DNA of 64,000 nt from Kibdelosporangium aridum. Its GTDB lineage: Bacteria; Actinomycetota; Actinomycetes; Mycobacteriales; Pseudonocardiaceae. Made by a program: the position numbers and the translations under genes. The stretch is taken from contig NZ_FWXV01000007.1 in the NCBI RefSeq assembly GCF_900176515.1, positions 310,001 through 374,000 on the forward strand, given 5' to 3'. Position 1 is the stretch's first letter, and each line of letters begins with the position of its first letter. Below, piece after piece: positions 8,495-15,711 of the stretch. The notes under the pieces were generated by a model that was not told the origin of the DNA, made no database searches, and saw nothing but the letters and a program-made list of their open reading frames with translations.

Positions 8495-9076
8495 TCAGTT
8501 GGGCTTTTCCCAGGTCAGCGAGTAGCGCCAAAGAATATGACGGCGGTATCGGACCCCTGGGAGTAACGTCGCTGCCAGACGACGCATGCTGGAGTAGGTC
8601 TCGGGCGGAGGCCAGCACACGGGCGATGGGTGCTGCCAGTAGCCTTTCGAGCGCTTGTGCACCCGCGTTGCCACGGCCCCGGCCACCTCATACGGCAGGT
8701 CGCGCACTTGCGGTCTGGCCAGCCCGACGATCACCATCGTTCCACCCGGTCTCAGCAGGGATTTGAAGCGGGTGAGCGCCGCAGTGGCGTCCATGTGGTG
8801 CAGTGTGGCGACCGACGTTATGAAGTCGAACGACGAGGGAAAGTCGTGCGTCAGGACATCCGCCACAACATATGAAATGTCGTCGTCGAACGACGTCGCC
8901 AAGTCGATGCTCGATCGGTCGAGATCCACCCCGACGACGTCCGGCACCTTCTCCCGCAGCCGACGGGCCAGCATGCCTTCACCACACCCGACGTCCAACG
9001 CGCTACGGGCACCTGGCGGCACAGCGGACAAGATCATCGGGTGGTAGTGGATGTTGTGGTTCCAGCGGTTGGACAT
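8495..9076 (-). CDS. SAM-dependent methyltransferase
   Basis: With ATG 9076 the protein has 193 aa. The SAM-binding motif I is SALDVGCGEGMLARRL, the acidic end of strand 2 is VVGVDLD, and post-I and motif II regions follow (YVVADVL, FDFITSVATLHHMD). The LLRPGGTMVIVGLARP loop is typical of class I small-molecule methyltransferases. The C-terminal third is rich in Arg/Trp/Tyr. The substrate is unknown. The start lies 3 nt past the EIIA stop, so it is probably co-transcribed with the PTS genes. An upstream GTG at 9091 would overlap EIIA. Confidence 0.8.
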   Translation of the reverse strand: MSNRWNHNIHYHPMILSAVPPGARSALDVGCGEGMLARRLREKVPDVVGVDLDRSSIDLATSFDDDISYVVADVLTHDFPSSFDFITSVATLHHMDATAALTRFKSLLRPGGTMVIVGLARPQVRDLPYEVAGAVATRVHKRSKGYWQHPSPVCWPPPETYSSMRRLAATLLPGVRYRRHILWRYSLTWEKPN

Positions 9077-9078
9077 GA

Positions 9079-9534
9079 TCAAGGGTGCCACAGGAACAAC
9101 GTGTCGCCAGCGTTCACGGGACCATCAGGCGCGACGTCCGTCAGCGCGCCATTCTGTGCGTCCAGTGCGACAACAGGGCAGATCGACGAGTAGCCGACAG
9201 CTTCGACAGCGGCCGGATTCCATCCGATGATCGGCTGCCCTGCGCGTACGGTTTCCCCTTTCACCACGTGCAAGGTGAAACCGTCGCCCTTCATCTTCAC
9301 TGTGTCGATTCCCAAGTGGACCAATACGGCTTGGCCGCTGTCTCCCGCCACGACGAATGCGTGCGGATGCAGAGTCACCACGACGCCGTCAATCGGCGAC
9401 AGGACGTCGGCGGCTGCGGTAGAAGGCTGTACGGCTACGCCTGGTCCGACCATGGTCTGGGCGAAGACTGGGTCTGGCACGGCGGAAAGGGCGACAACCG
9501 ACCCGGACACCGGGCTGGAAACACGCAATGTCAC
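9079..9534 (-). CDS. crr: PTS sugar EIIA component (glucose/GlcNAc family)
   Basis: The protein has 151 aa. It receives the phosphoryl group from HPr and passes it to EIIB during sugar uptake. The phosphorylated His is in GQAVLVHLGIDTVKMKG, matching the EIIA-Glc active site (about residue 73), and the first conserved His is in DGVVVTLHPHAF. The GTG start overlaps the EIIB stop (GTGA). It is transcribed divergently from the EIIC-HPr pair across a DasR-like operator, which suggests N-acetylglucosamine as the sugar. Confidence 0.92.
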   Translation of the reverse strand: MTLRVSSPVSGSVVALSAVPDPVFAQTMVGPGVAVQPSTAAADVLSPIDGVVVTLHPHAFVVAGDSGQAVLVHLGIDTVKMKGDGFTLHVVKGETVRAGQPIIGWNPAAVEAVGYSSICPVVALDAQNGALTDVAPDGPVNAGDTLFLWHP

Positions 9535-9767
9535 AGAAGGTCCTCGATGTCGCTGGCGATGGTGTCAGCTTCCGGTCCGACCACGATCTGCACCGCTCCG
9601 CCCATCCGGACGACACCGTGCACGCCGAGAGAACGCAACGCTGGTTCGTCCACCAGGGAATCGTCCTCCAGTTCGCACCTGAGCCGGGTGATACACGGCT
9701 CGAGTTCGATCACGTTTTCCGCTCCACCGATGGCGGCAAGGATCTTCGCCGCTCGCTCGTCTGCCAT
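9531..9767 (-). CDS. PTS EIIB component (GlcNAc/glucose family)
   Basis: With ATG 9767 the protein has 78 aa, the normal EIIB domain size. An upstream alternative start at 9815 adds 16 unrelated residues and lacks a ribosome site. A GAGGGA motif lies just upstream of ATG 9767. The phosphorylated Cys is in ELEPCITRLRCEL, followed by the conserved VRMGGAVQIVVG. It transfers phosphate from EIIA to the incoming sugar bound by EIIC. In this organism EIIB, EIIA and EIIC are separate polypeptides. Confidence 0.92.
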   Translation of the reverse strand: MADERAAKILAAIGGAENVIELEPCITRLRCELEDDSLVDEPALRSLGVHGVVRMGGAVQIVVGPEADTIASDIEDLL

Positions 9768-9857
9768 CTGCTCGTCCCTCTCTGTTGCGCAGCCTGCGCA
9801 ATTTGTACGCGCCACATACCGACCGCGTCACGCATCGACACAAAGCTGTAACGGTCG

Positions 9858-9887
9858 TTGACACTTAACACCTGTCAGGCGCATAGT
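9858..9887 (+). promoter_or_regulatory. Sigma-70-type promoter for EIIC-HPr
   Basis: A perfect -35 TTGACA (9858-9863) is followed after 18 nt by CATAGT (9882-9887) as -10. The predicted transcription start falls on or next to the DasR-like palindrome at 9898-9913, which would allow repression by blocking initiation. Confidence 0.6.
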
Positions 9888-9897
9888 CCCGCACCTA

Positions 9898-9913
9898 CCT
9901 GGTCTAGACCAGG
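9898..9913. promoter_or_regulatory. DasR-responsive element (dre)
   Basis: CCTGGTCTAGACCAGG is a perfect 16-bp palindrome. Its core TGGTCTAGACCA matches the known dre consensus bound by the GntR-family regulator DasR, which represses GlcNAc uptake and chitin-utilisation genes in actinomycetes and is released by amino-sugar phosphates. It lies between the divergent EIIB-EIIA and EIIC-HPr units, so one site could control both. Confidence 0.85.
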
Positions 9914-9960
9914 CGGTTGAACGCGTCAGGACACCCGGCCCCGACACGGGAGATTTTCCA

Positions 9961-11256
9961 GTGAGCGCACCACAGATCCAGCAGTCCGGCCGCGGCTTGG
10001 CCGGTTTACAACGCTTCGCGCGAAGCCTCATGCTACCCATCGCGGCTCTTCCGGCCGCGGCTCTGTTGTCCCGCCTCGGTTACATCGACGGTAACGGCAA
10101 AGGACAAGGCGAGCTGATCGCAGCCATCCCCGGAGCGTTCTTCGACGACGCCGCGAGGGTGATCGGCGCTGGCGGCAACGCGCTGTTCGACTTCCTGCCT
10201 TTGCTGTTCGCGATCGGTATCGCCATCGGATTCGCACGAAAGGCGGACGGCTCAGCCGCACTCGCAGCCGCAGTCGGCTACCTGGTGTTCCACCAGGTGC
10301 TCGTCGCCACCATCCAGGACACGAGTCTCACCGAGGGCAAGTCGTTCATGGGCGGCCCGTACGGTGTCCTGGGTGGCATCATCAGCGGCCTGATCACCGC
10401 TGTCCTCTGGACGCGGTATCACCGCATCAAACTGCCGCCCTACCTGGCCTTCTTCGGCGGCAGAAGGTTCGTGCCGATCATCGCCGCGGTGGTCATGCTG
10501 ATCGTCGGTGTGCTTCTTGGGTTGGTCTACAGCTGGTTCAACAGCGGGTTGACGGCCGTCGGTGAGGCCGTTTCGGGGTCCACCGTTCTCGGGGCAGGCA
10601 TTTACGGTGCGCTCAACCGGTTCCTGATCCCCTTCGGCCTGCACCACATCATCAACTCGTTCGTGTGGTTTGTGTTCGGCGAGGCCAACGGTGTCACAGG
10701 TGACCTCAACCGGTTCTTCGCCGGTGACCCCAATGCCGGCACGTTCATGTCCGGGTTCTTCCCGATCTTCATGTTCGCGCTGCCCGCAGCGGCGCTGGCG
10801 ATTTACCACACCGCCCGGCCGGAGAACCGCAGGCTGGTCGGCGGCCTGATGCTGGCCGCGGCGCTCGCGTCGTTCCTGACCGGTGTGACCGAGCCGCTCG
10901 AGTTCGCGTTCATCTTCGTTGCTTGGCCACTGTTGATCGTGCACGCCGTGCTCACAGGCGTGTCACTCGCGGTTACCAACGCTCTTGGTGTGCATGACGG
11001 GTTCGGGTTCTCGGCAGGCGCTATCGACTACGTGTTGAACTGGAATCTCGCTACCAAGCCGTGGTTGATCATCCCGATCGGTCTGGTGTTCGCGGTGATC
11101 TATTACGCAGTGTTCCGGTTCGTCATCACGAAGTGGAACTTGCGCACGCCGGGCCGGGAAGCTGAGCCGCTCGACAACGAGACGACGATGGACACGCCGA
11201 CGGAGCGGGTCCGGCCGCCGCAGAATCCGCCACCCTCGCCGGGTCGACGTGCCTGA
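9961..11256 (+). CDS. nagE: PTS EIIC permease, N-acetylglucosamine/glucose family
   Basis: The protein has 431 aa and about ten membrane segments. GTG is the start, preceded by GGGAG. It forms the sugar channel of the PTS. Recognisable stretches are LPIAALPAAALLSRLGYIDG, ALAAAVGYLVFHQVL, the loop GLHHIINSFVWFVFGEANG, and the EIIC signature GVTEPLEFAFIFVAW. The long cytoplasmic C-terminal tail is Pro/Arg-rich. The dre operator upstream and the split EIIB/EIIA genes point to GlcNAc (NagE2-like) rather than glucose. No EI gene is in the window. Confidence 0.88.
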   Translation: MSAPQIQQSGRGLAGLQRFARSLMLPIAALPAAALLSRLGYIDGNGKGQGELIAAIPGAFFDDAARVIGAGGNALFDFLPLLFAIGIAIGFARKADGSAALAAAVGYLVFHQVLVATIQDTSLTEGKSFMGGPYGVLGGIISGLITAVLWTRYHRIKLPPYLAFFGGRRFVPIIAAVVMLIVGVLLGLVYSWFNSGLTAVGEAVSGSTVLGAGIYGALNRFLIPFGLHHIINSFVWFVFGEANGVTGDLNRFFAGDPNAGTFMSGFFPIFMFALPAAALAIYHTARPENRRLVGGLMLAAALASFLTGVTEPLEFAFIFVAWPLLIVHAVLTGVSLAVTNALGVHDGFGFSAGAIDYVLNWNLATKPWLIIPIGLVFAVIYYAVFRFVITKWNLRTPGREAEPLDNETTMDTPTERVRPPQNPPPSPGRRA

Positions 11257-11515
11257 GGTGCGGGTCCGGGTGGCCAGCAAGGTAGGGCTGCACGCAAGGC
11301 CCGCCGCGCTGGTCGCCCGGTTGGCGGCCGAACAGCCGGTTACCGTGACCATCCGCAAGGACGGTGGCGAACCGGTGCTTGCGGCCAGCTTGCTTAACCT
11401 GATGACGCTTGGCGCGATGCATGGTGATGAGGTTGTCCTTGCCGCTGAGGGTGATGGTGCAGAGTCCAGTTTGGACAAGCTCGCGGCGTTGATTGCGACC
11501 GATTTGGATTCATAG
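11249..11515 (+). CDS. ptsH: Phosphocarrier protein HPr
   Basis: The protein has 88 aa. It carries phosphate from enzyme I to EIIA. The active His is in VGLHARPAALVARLA. The second conserved region reads AASLLNLMTLGAMHGDEV, with the regulatory Ser46 position as Ser in AASLL. Its GTG start overlaps the end of the EIIC gene by 8 nt, so the two are translated together under the dre-controlled promoter. Confidence 0.93.
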   Translation: MPEVRVRVASKVGLHARPAALVARLAAEQPVTVTIRKDGGEPVLAASLLNLMTLGAMHGDEVVLAAEGDGAESSLDKLAALIATDLDS

Positions 11516-11650
11516 GTCGCCGAACTGCCGCGACCGGGCTGCGGTGTTGTCGACTTGGCGTTGTTGGTGCTGCTGGCGCATTTCAAGTGCGGCCACAGCG
11601 TGTCTCGAAAGCAGGCGCCCGGTTCTTGGTGTGCGTTACGGTGACGCGCT

Positions 11651-12139
11651 ATGGCGACTTGGAAAGAGTTCAGTGAAGCGGCGCCGCAGACCGCCTCAGT
11701 CTTCGTTCGCCGGCACACGGCCACCGGCAACCTCTGCATGCTGGGCACTCTCCGTTCGGACGGGTTTCCCCGAATAAGTCCGATGGAGCCGAGATTCTTC
11801 GAAGGCCAGCTCTGGCTCATCGGGATGCCGAACACGACGAAGTTCTACGACCTCGCGCGTGACCCGCGGTTCTGTCTGCATACCGCGACCGTTGACACAC
11901 ATCTGGCCGACGGCGACGCGAAGCTCTTCGGCGTGGTCCAAGACGTTCAGGACAAGGCTCTGCACCAGCGGTTCGCCGAGGCGTTGTTCGAGGAGACTGG
12001 TTTCGACCTTCGCGGACGAGAGTTCGGCCATTTCTACGCGGCCGACCTGACCAGTGCGTCGGCGGTGGAGTCCGTCGACGACCGACTGGAGATCACCATC
12101 TGGAAGCCCGGCGAGCCCGAGCGGGTCGTTCGCAAATAA
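11651..12139 (+). CDS. Pyridoxamine 5'-phosphate oxidase-family protein
   Basis: The protein has 162 aa. It has a split-barrel flavin/F420-binding fold, with typical strands GNLCMLGTLRSDGFPRISPM and LWLIGMPNTTKFYDLARDPR followed by FCLHTA. Members bind FMN or F420 and reduce or oxidise small substrates, or act as heme or stress proteins; the specific role is not clear. The C-terminus ITIWKPGEPERVVRK is characteristic of the actinobacterial subgroup. It is a single gene downstream of HPr, separated by 135 nt in which I see no gene. Confidence 0.8.
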   Translation: MATWKEFSEAAPQTASVFVRRHTATGNLCMLGTLRSDGFPRISPMEPRFFEGQLWLIGMPNTTKFYDLARDPRFCLHTATVDTHLADGDAKLFGVVQDVQDKALHQRFAEALFEETGFDLRGREFGHFYAADLTSASAVESVDDRLEITIWKPGEPERVVRK

Positions 12140-12223
12140 GTCTTGTGCCGCGGTTGGCGGCGTCAAATCCGGCGTCCGACTTCCGGGGTGCACGCGGTCG
12201 CCGGAAGCCGGAGCCATGCGTCG

Positions 12224-12832
12224 TTAGTAAGTCGGGCAGAGATAGTCCGGTGTGCCCGCGCGTGTCTTGATTGCTTGAATTATGTCGGTTTTGGCGTCCG
12301 CGTAGTTCTGGACGTACTTCCAGTCGCGTTTGGCCAGTTCCTGCTTAGTTGTCTGATATAGCAGGCGGTCGTCGTCGTTGGTTCGAAGCCAGTCACGGAA
12401 TACTGTGTAGATGTCCATCTCGACGCATCCGGCCGTGTACGTGTGCAGGTTGACGTCCCGCTTGTGGCCGCGGTCGACGCGCGAATAGAAGCAGCGATGT
12501 TCGTGGAATTCCGGCTCGCGAATGTGCAGGTCATAGCCCGCAGCGACGAGGGCAGGCACGTAGGAGTCCTCGTTGGAGGAATCTGGCACCTCAAGCGCGA
12601 TGTCGATGATGGGTTTGGCCGCCAGGCCGGGAACCGATGTCGAGCCGACGTGCTCGACGCGCAGCGCGACCGGCCCTAGCGCGGTGCGTATTTTGTCGGC
12701 TTCCTCGGCGAACCACGAGGGCCAAAGCGGGTCATAGTCGGCGACGACGACTTTTACGGAGTAAGGAGCCGGAGCGTCGCCGACCAACGCGGCCAGATAT
12801 TGGTCGTCCTTGGACACGTGTTCCTCAGACAC
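12224..12832 (-). CDS. GrpB-family (UPF0157) nucleotidyltransferase-like protein
   Basis: The protein has 202 aa. The family core is YDPLWPSWFAEEADKIRTAL followed by RVEHVGSTSVPGLAAKPIID, the GrpB signature with a nucleotidyltransferase-like GST...D pattern. HRCFYSR and a His-rich strand follow. The fold resembles nucleotidyltransferases, and the function of the family is unknown. An inverted repeat (12841-12876) lies immediately before its start. Confidence 0.85.
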   Translation of the reverse strand: MSEEHVSKDDQYLAALVGDAPAPYSVKVVVADYDPLWPSWFAEEADKIRTALGPVALRVEHVGSTSVPGLAAKPIIDIALEVPDSSNEDSYVPALVAAGYDLHIREPEFHEHRCFYSRVDRGHKRDVNLHTYTAGCVEMDIYTVFRDWLRTNDDDRLLYQTTKQELAKRDWKYVQNYADAKTDIIQAIKTRAGTPDYLCPTY

Positions 12833-12840
12833 GACAAACC

Positions 12841-12876
12841 CCTCTCGATAGGCAAGTCCTTCAGGCCATCGAGAGG
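12841..12876 (-). terminator. Hairpin downstream of small membrane gene
   Basis: The arms CCTCTCGAT and ATCGAGAGG (9 bp) are separated by 18 nt. It follows the stop of the small membrane gene (12890) and precedes the GrpB-family gene. No T-run follows, so it may be a factor-dependent terminator or a leader structure. Confidence 0.4.
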
Positions 12877-12889
12877 TGCAACCGCTTAT

Positions 12890-13048
12890 TCAGCGCCCTA
12901 GTTTGCGCCGCGTAGTGGTCCGTTGCGCCGCCGCAGCGACCGTCCCCACGGCTGCCACCGCACCGAACAACGCCAAGAAACCGGCAAAGAACACGGCCAT
13001 GACGACAAGCACGACCGCCAGCATGCCCATGGTCAACGCTGTACCCAC
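12890..13048 (-). CDS. Small single-pass membrane protein (52 aa)
   Basis: GTG 13048 is preceded by a strong GGAGG at 13055-13059, 6 nt away, which fixes the start. The product is almost entirely one hydrophobic helix (about residues 6-38, beginning TMGMLAVVLVVMAVFFAG) ending in a basic tail RTTTRRKLGR. No family was recognised. It lies just downstream of aroE (13120) on the same strand, so it could be co-transcribed with it. Confidence 0.55.
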   Translation of the reverse strand: MGTALTMGMLAVVLVVMAVFFAGFLALFGAVAAVGTVAAAAQRTTTRRKLGR

Positions 13049-13119
13049 GCACACCCTCCGTTCAGCGATACCCACCGCATCGTGAGCATCACTTCCCTGT
13101 GTATCACGGGTCAGGCGGC

Positions 13120-14010
13120 TCAGGCCAGCGGCAACGGGACTGTTCCGCCTGTCGCATCGAACAGTGCGTCCCGCATGACTTCGCGGGGCGCCGGAAGCCC
13201 GGTGAACTGCGAGACCTGCCCGAACGCCTGATGCAGCAACATGTCCAAGCCAGTCCCGATCCGACCGCCGCGCGCCTGTACGGCGGCCGCGAGCGGAGTG
13301 GGCCACGGGTGGTAAATGACGTCCACGACGCACGGAGCGGCGGCCAATTCGGACACCTGCGAGTCCGCGACCCCAGCGGGCACAGTGCTCACCACGACGT
13401 CGGACGACGCCACGAGGTCCCGGAAGTCAGCGGCAGACCAGCGGACCACGTCCAACTTGACGCCAAGTCGTTCCGCGCAACGAGAAGCGTCAGCCGCCCT
13501 GGCCGGATCCCTGACGACCAAGGCGAAAGAGTCAACGTCCACACTGGCCAAAGCGACCATCGTCGCGAGTGCTGTCCCCCCTGCGCCCAGGAGAAGCGCG
13601 TGCGCACCCGGCTTTCTCTGGTATCCACCGGCGTACAGCAACGCGCCAACCACGCCGTCGACGTCCGTGCAGTCGATCCGCCAGCCGCCGTCAGGCAACT
13701 GGACGAGCGTATTTCCCGCGCCGACAAGCGAAGCGCGTTCGGTGACCTCATCGGCCACTGCCAAAGCGGCTTGTTTGCCGGGCATGGTCACGGACAAACC
13801 AGCCCATTCCGGCCCCAGCCCGGCAACCAAGTCCCGCAGCCCATCGGCGTCGCACGAGATCCGTGAATACGTCCAGCCCGTCAGACCAAGCGCCTGATAG
13901 GCAGCCGAATGCAGCACAGGCGACAACGAGTGCTCGACCGGCTGCCCGACGATCGCGGCACGGCGATCAGTAAGCGCCACGAGCCCTGGCATCCCTGATG
14001 TTCTGGTCAT
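13120..14010 (-). CDS. aroE: Shikimate dehydrogenase
   Basis: The protein has 296 aa. It reduces 3-dehydroshikimate to shikimate with NADPH, the step missing from the aroC-aroK-aroB-aroQ operon at the left. The N-terminal substrate domain has VGQPVEHSLSPVLHSAAYQ (shikimate-binding Ser-x-Ser). The catalytic Lys is in VTMPGKQAAL. The Rossmann nucleotide loop is LLLGAGGTALATMVAL. The start lies inside the 3' end of mltG (44-nt overlap), the usual actinobacterial arrangement. Confidence 0.94.
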   Translation of the reverse strand: MTRTSGMPGLVALTDRRAAIVGQPVEHSLSPVLHSAAYQALGLTGWTYSRISCDADGLRDLVAGLGPEWAGLSVTMPGKQAALAVADEVTERASLVGAGNTLVQLPDGGWRIDCTDVDGVVGALLYAGGYQRKPGAHALLLGAGGTALATMVALASVDVDSFALVVRDPARAADASRCAERLGVKLDVVRWSAADFRDLVASSDVVVSTVPAGVADSQVSELAAAPCVVDVIYHPWPTPLAAAVQARGGRIGTGLDMLLHQAFGQVSQFTGLPAPREVMRDALFDATGGTVPLPLA

Positions 14011-15187
14011 GCTGCGCCTGGGTCTCGGCGAAGCACGATGTGCCGTCCTTCTCGCACTTCACGAAGTACACCCACGGCCCGTCCGCCGGTTTCGCCGCCG
14101 CCTGCAACGCCGCCTTGCTGGTGGCCGCGATCGGCGTGGGGGTCAGACCGAAGTTCAGATAGCTGTTGTACGGACCTGGTGTGTTGCGCACGCTGCCGTC
14201 CGTGGTGATGGTCGGGCGGTCGAGCACGTAGTTGATCGTCGAGTCGAAGCCGAGCCGAATGTTGTCGGCCAGCCGCCGGTAGATCACGCGGGAGATCTTG
14301 TCAAAGTCCTTCTCGATGCCCTCGCGCTCGATCAACGAGCCCATGATCAGCACCTGGTACGGCGTGTACCCGGTCTTCGCAGCCAACCCGGGCATGCCCC
14401 AGCCGTCCAGTGTCGTCGCGGAGTCCTTGACGACCTTGGTCAGCAGGTCCTGCGCGCTGAGACCAGGCTCGACGTCGTAGACACCCGGCGTGATCAGGCC
14501 TTCCAGCCTGCGCTTCGGCTCGGCCTGCGAGGCGAACGGCACCGCCCACGCGGGCGCGCCGAGCTGGGCGAGATCCGTGTTCTCGGCGACCTTGCGCAGC
14601 TCTTCGACCGTCGGCCCGGCCTTCTTGCCGTTCATGGTGACCGTGCCGGCGTTGGAGATCAGCGTGAAGATGCCCGCGGTGGTCTTGCCGTCCGGCTGCT
14701 TGATGTCGTCGAGCTGCGTGCCCGCACGGATCTGCAGCTGGCCGACCCGGGCGTCCTTGGTGACGATCCGGTCGACCGCGGCCTTGCCGGACATCTTTGT
14801 CTTCATCAGGTAGTAGCCAGGCTGGATCGCCTTGACCTTCGGCTGGTCCTCACCCGCCGAAGTGAAGGCACGCGAACTGGCCACGACGTCCTTCGCCTTG
14901 AGCGCGGCGCCGATGTCGGCCGTGCCCTGACCCGCCTTCACTTCGACCACTACGTCCGAGTCGCCTGCGCCGGCGTAGTCGTCGAATCCGCCGAATCCGA
15001 GAACCTGGGTGACGCCATACCACGCACCACCAGCGATGATCGCGACCACGACGACTGCGACAACCCAGAACGTCGGGCTACGGCGCTTCTTGCGTCGCGG
15101 TTCCCGAGGCTCGTCGTCGTAGTCGTACTCGTCGTCGTGTTGGTCGTGCCTCCGCGAGTTGTCGAACAGTCCGAGTCCGTCGGTCAC
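13967..15187 (-). CDS. mltG: Endolytic murein transglycosylase MltG
   Basis: With GTG 15187, which overlaps the ruvX stop (GTGA), the protein has 406 aa. The cytoplasmic N-terminus is acidic then strongly basic (EPREPRRKKRRSP), followed by one membrane helix (FWVVAVVVVAIIAGGAWYG) and an extracytoplasmic YceG domain. The catalytic Glu lies in LIMGSLIEREGIEKD. C-terminal motifs include LGFDSTINYVL and NTPGPYNSYLNFGLTPTPIA. It cleaves nascent glycan strands and so terminates peptidoglycan polymerisation. A longer reading from 15262 would cover the ruvX end and is unlikely. Confidence 0.92.
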   Translation of the reverse strand: MTDGLGLFDNSRRHDQHDDEYDYDDEPREPRRKKRRSPTFWVVAVVVVAIIAGGAWYGVTQVLGFGGFDDYAGAGDSDVVVEVKAGQGTADIGAALKAKDVVASSRAFTSAGEDQPKVKAIQPGYYLMKTKMSGKAAVDRIVTKDARVGQLQIRAGTQLDDIKQPDGKTTAGIFTLISNAGTVTMNGKKAGPTVEELRKVAENTDLAQLGAPAWAVPFASQAEPKRRLEGLITPGVYDVEPGLSAQDLLTKVVKDSATTLDGWGMPGLAAKTGYTPYQVLIMGSLIEREGIEKDFDKISRVIYRRLADNIRLGFDSTINYVLDRPTITTDGSVRNTPGPYNSYLNFGLTPTPIAATSKAALQAAAKPADGPWVYFVKCEKDGTSCFAETQAQHDQNIRDARARGAY

Positions 15188-15711
15188 TCCGCACCCTCCG
15201 GTGAACTTCCCCCGACCCGGTCGTTGTTCCTGCGCACGGCGGCCGCGCGCGTGTCCAGCCACGCTTGCAGGATCTCCACCGCAGCGGCCTGATCGACCAC
15301 GGCACGCTGCTTCTTGCCACGTACGCCACGCTGCGACAGCATCCGTGACGCTGTCACCGTGGTCAGTCGCTCGTCGCCGAGCCGGACAGGCACCTGCCCG
15401 ACCCGCTCGGCCAAAGCCGTGGCGTAGGCGACCGCGCCGATCGCCGCCGGGCCGTGCCGGCCAGCCAATGTCTTGGGCAAACCGACCACCACCTCGACCA
15501 CTTCGTGTTCGGTGACGAGTTGCGCGATCTGGTCCAGATCGCTTCCGGACTTCTCGTCACGTGACAGAGTAACGAGCGGGGTCGCGAGCATCGGCGCTGG
15601 ATCGCTCAGCGCGACGCCGACCCTTACCGAGCCGACGTCAACGCCAAGCCTCCGACCAGGCCCGGGATCGTTGTCTCCCGGGCGGTGCGCGGTCGGACTG
15701 TCATGCGTCAC
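15184..15711 (-). CDS. ruvX: RuvX/YqgF Holliday-junction resolvase-like nuclease
   Basis: The protein has 175 aa with an RNase H-like fold. Motifs are RRLGVDVGSVRVGVALSDP with the first catalytic Asp, VVGLPKTLAG, and the Glu-bearing RLGDERLTTVTA, then VDQAAAVEILQAWLD. The family resolves branched DNA and also matures pre-16S rRNA. It overlaps alaS by 4 nt upstream and mltG by 4 nt downstream, so it is part of an alaS-ruvX-mltG-aroE operon. The C-terminus is extended by about 20 residues beyond the domain. Confidence 0.92.
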   Translation of the reverse strand: MTHDSPTAHRPGDNDPGPGRRLGVDVGSVRVGVALSDPAPMLATPLVTLSRDEKSGSDLDQIAQLVTEHEVVEVVVGLPKTLAGRHGPAAIGAVAYATALAERVGQVPVRLGDERLTTVTASRMLSQRGVRGKKQRAVVDQAAAVEILQAWLDTRAAAVRRNNDRVGGSSPEGAE

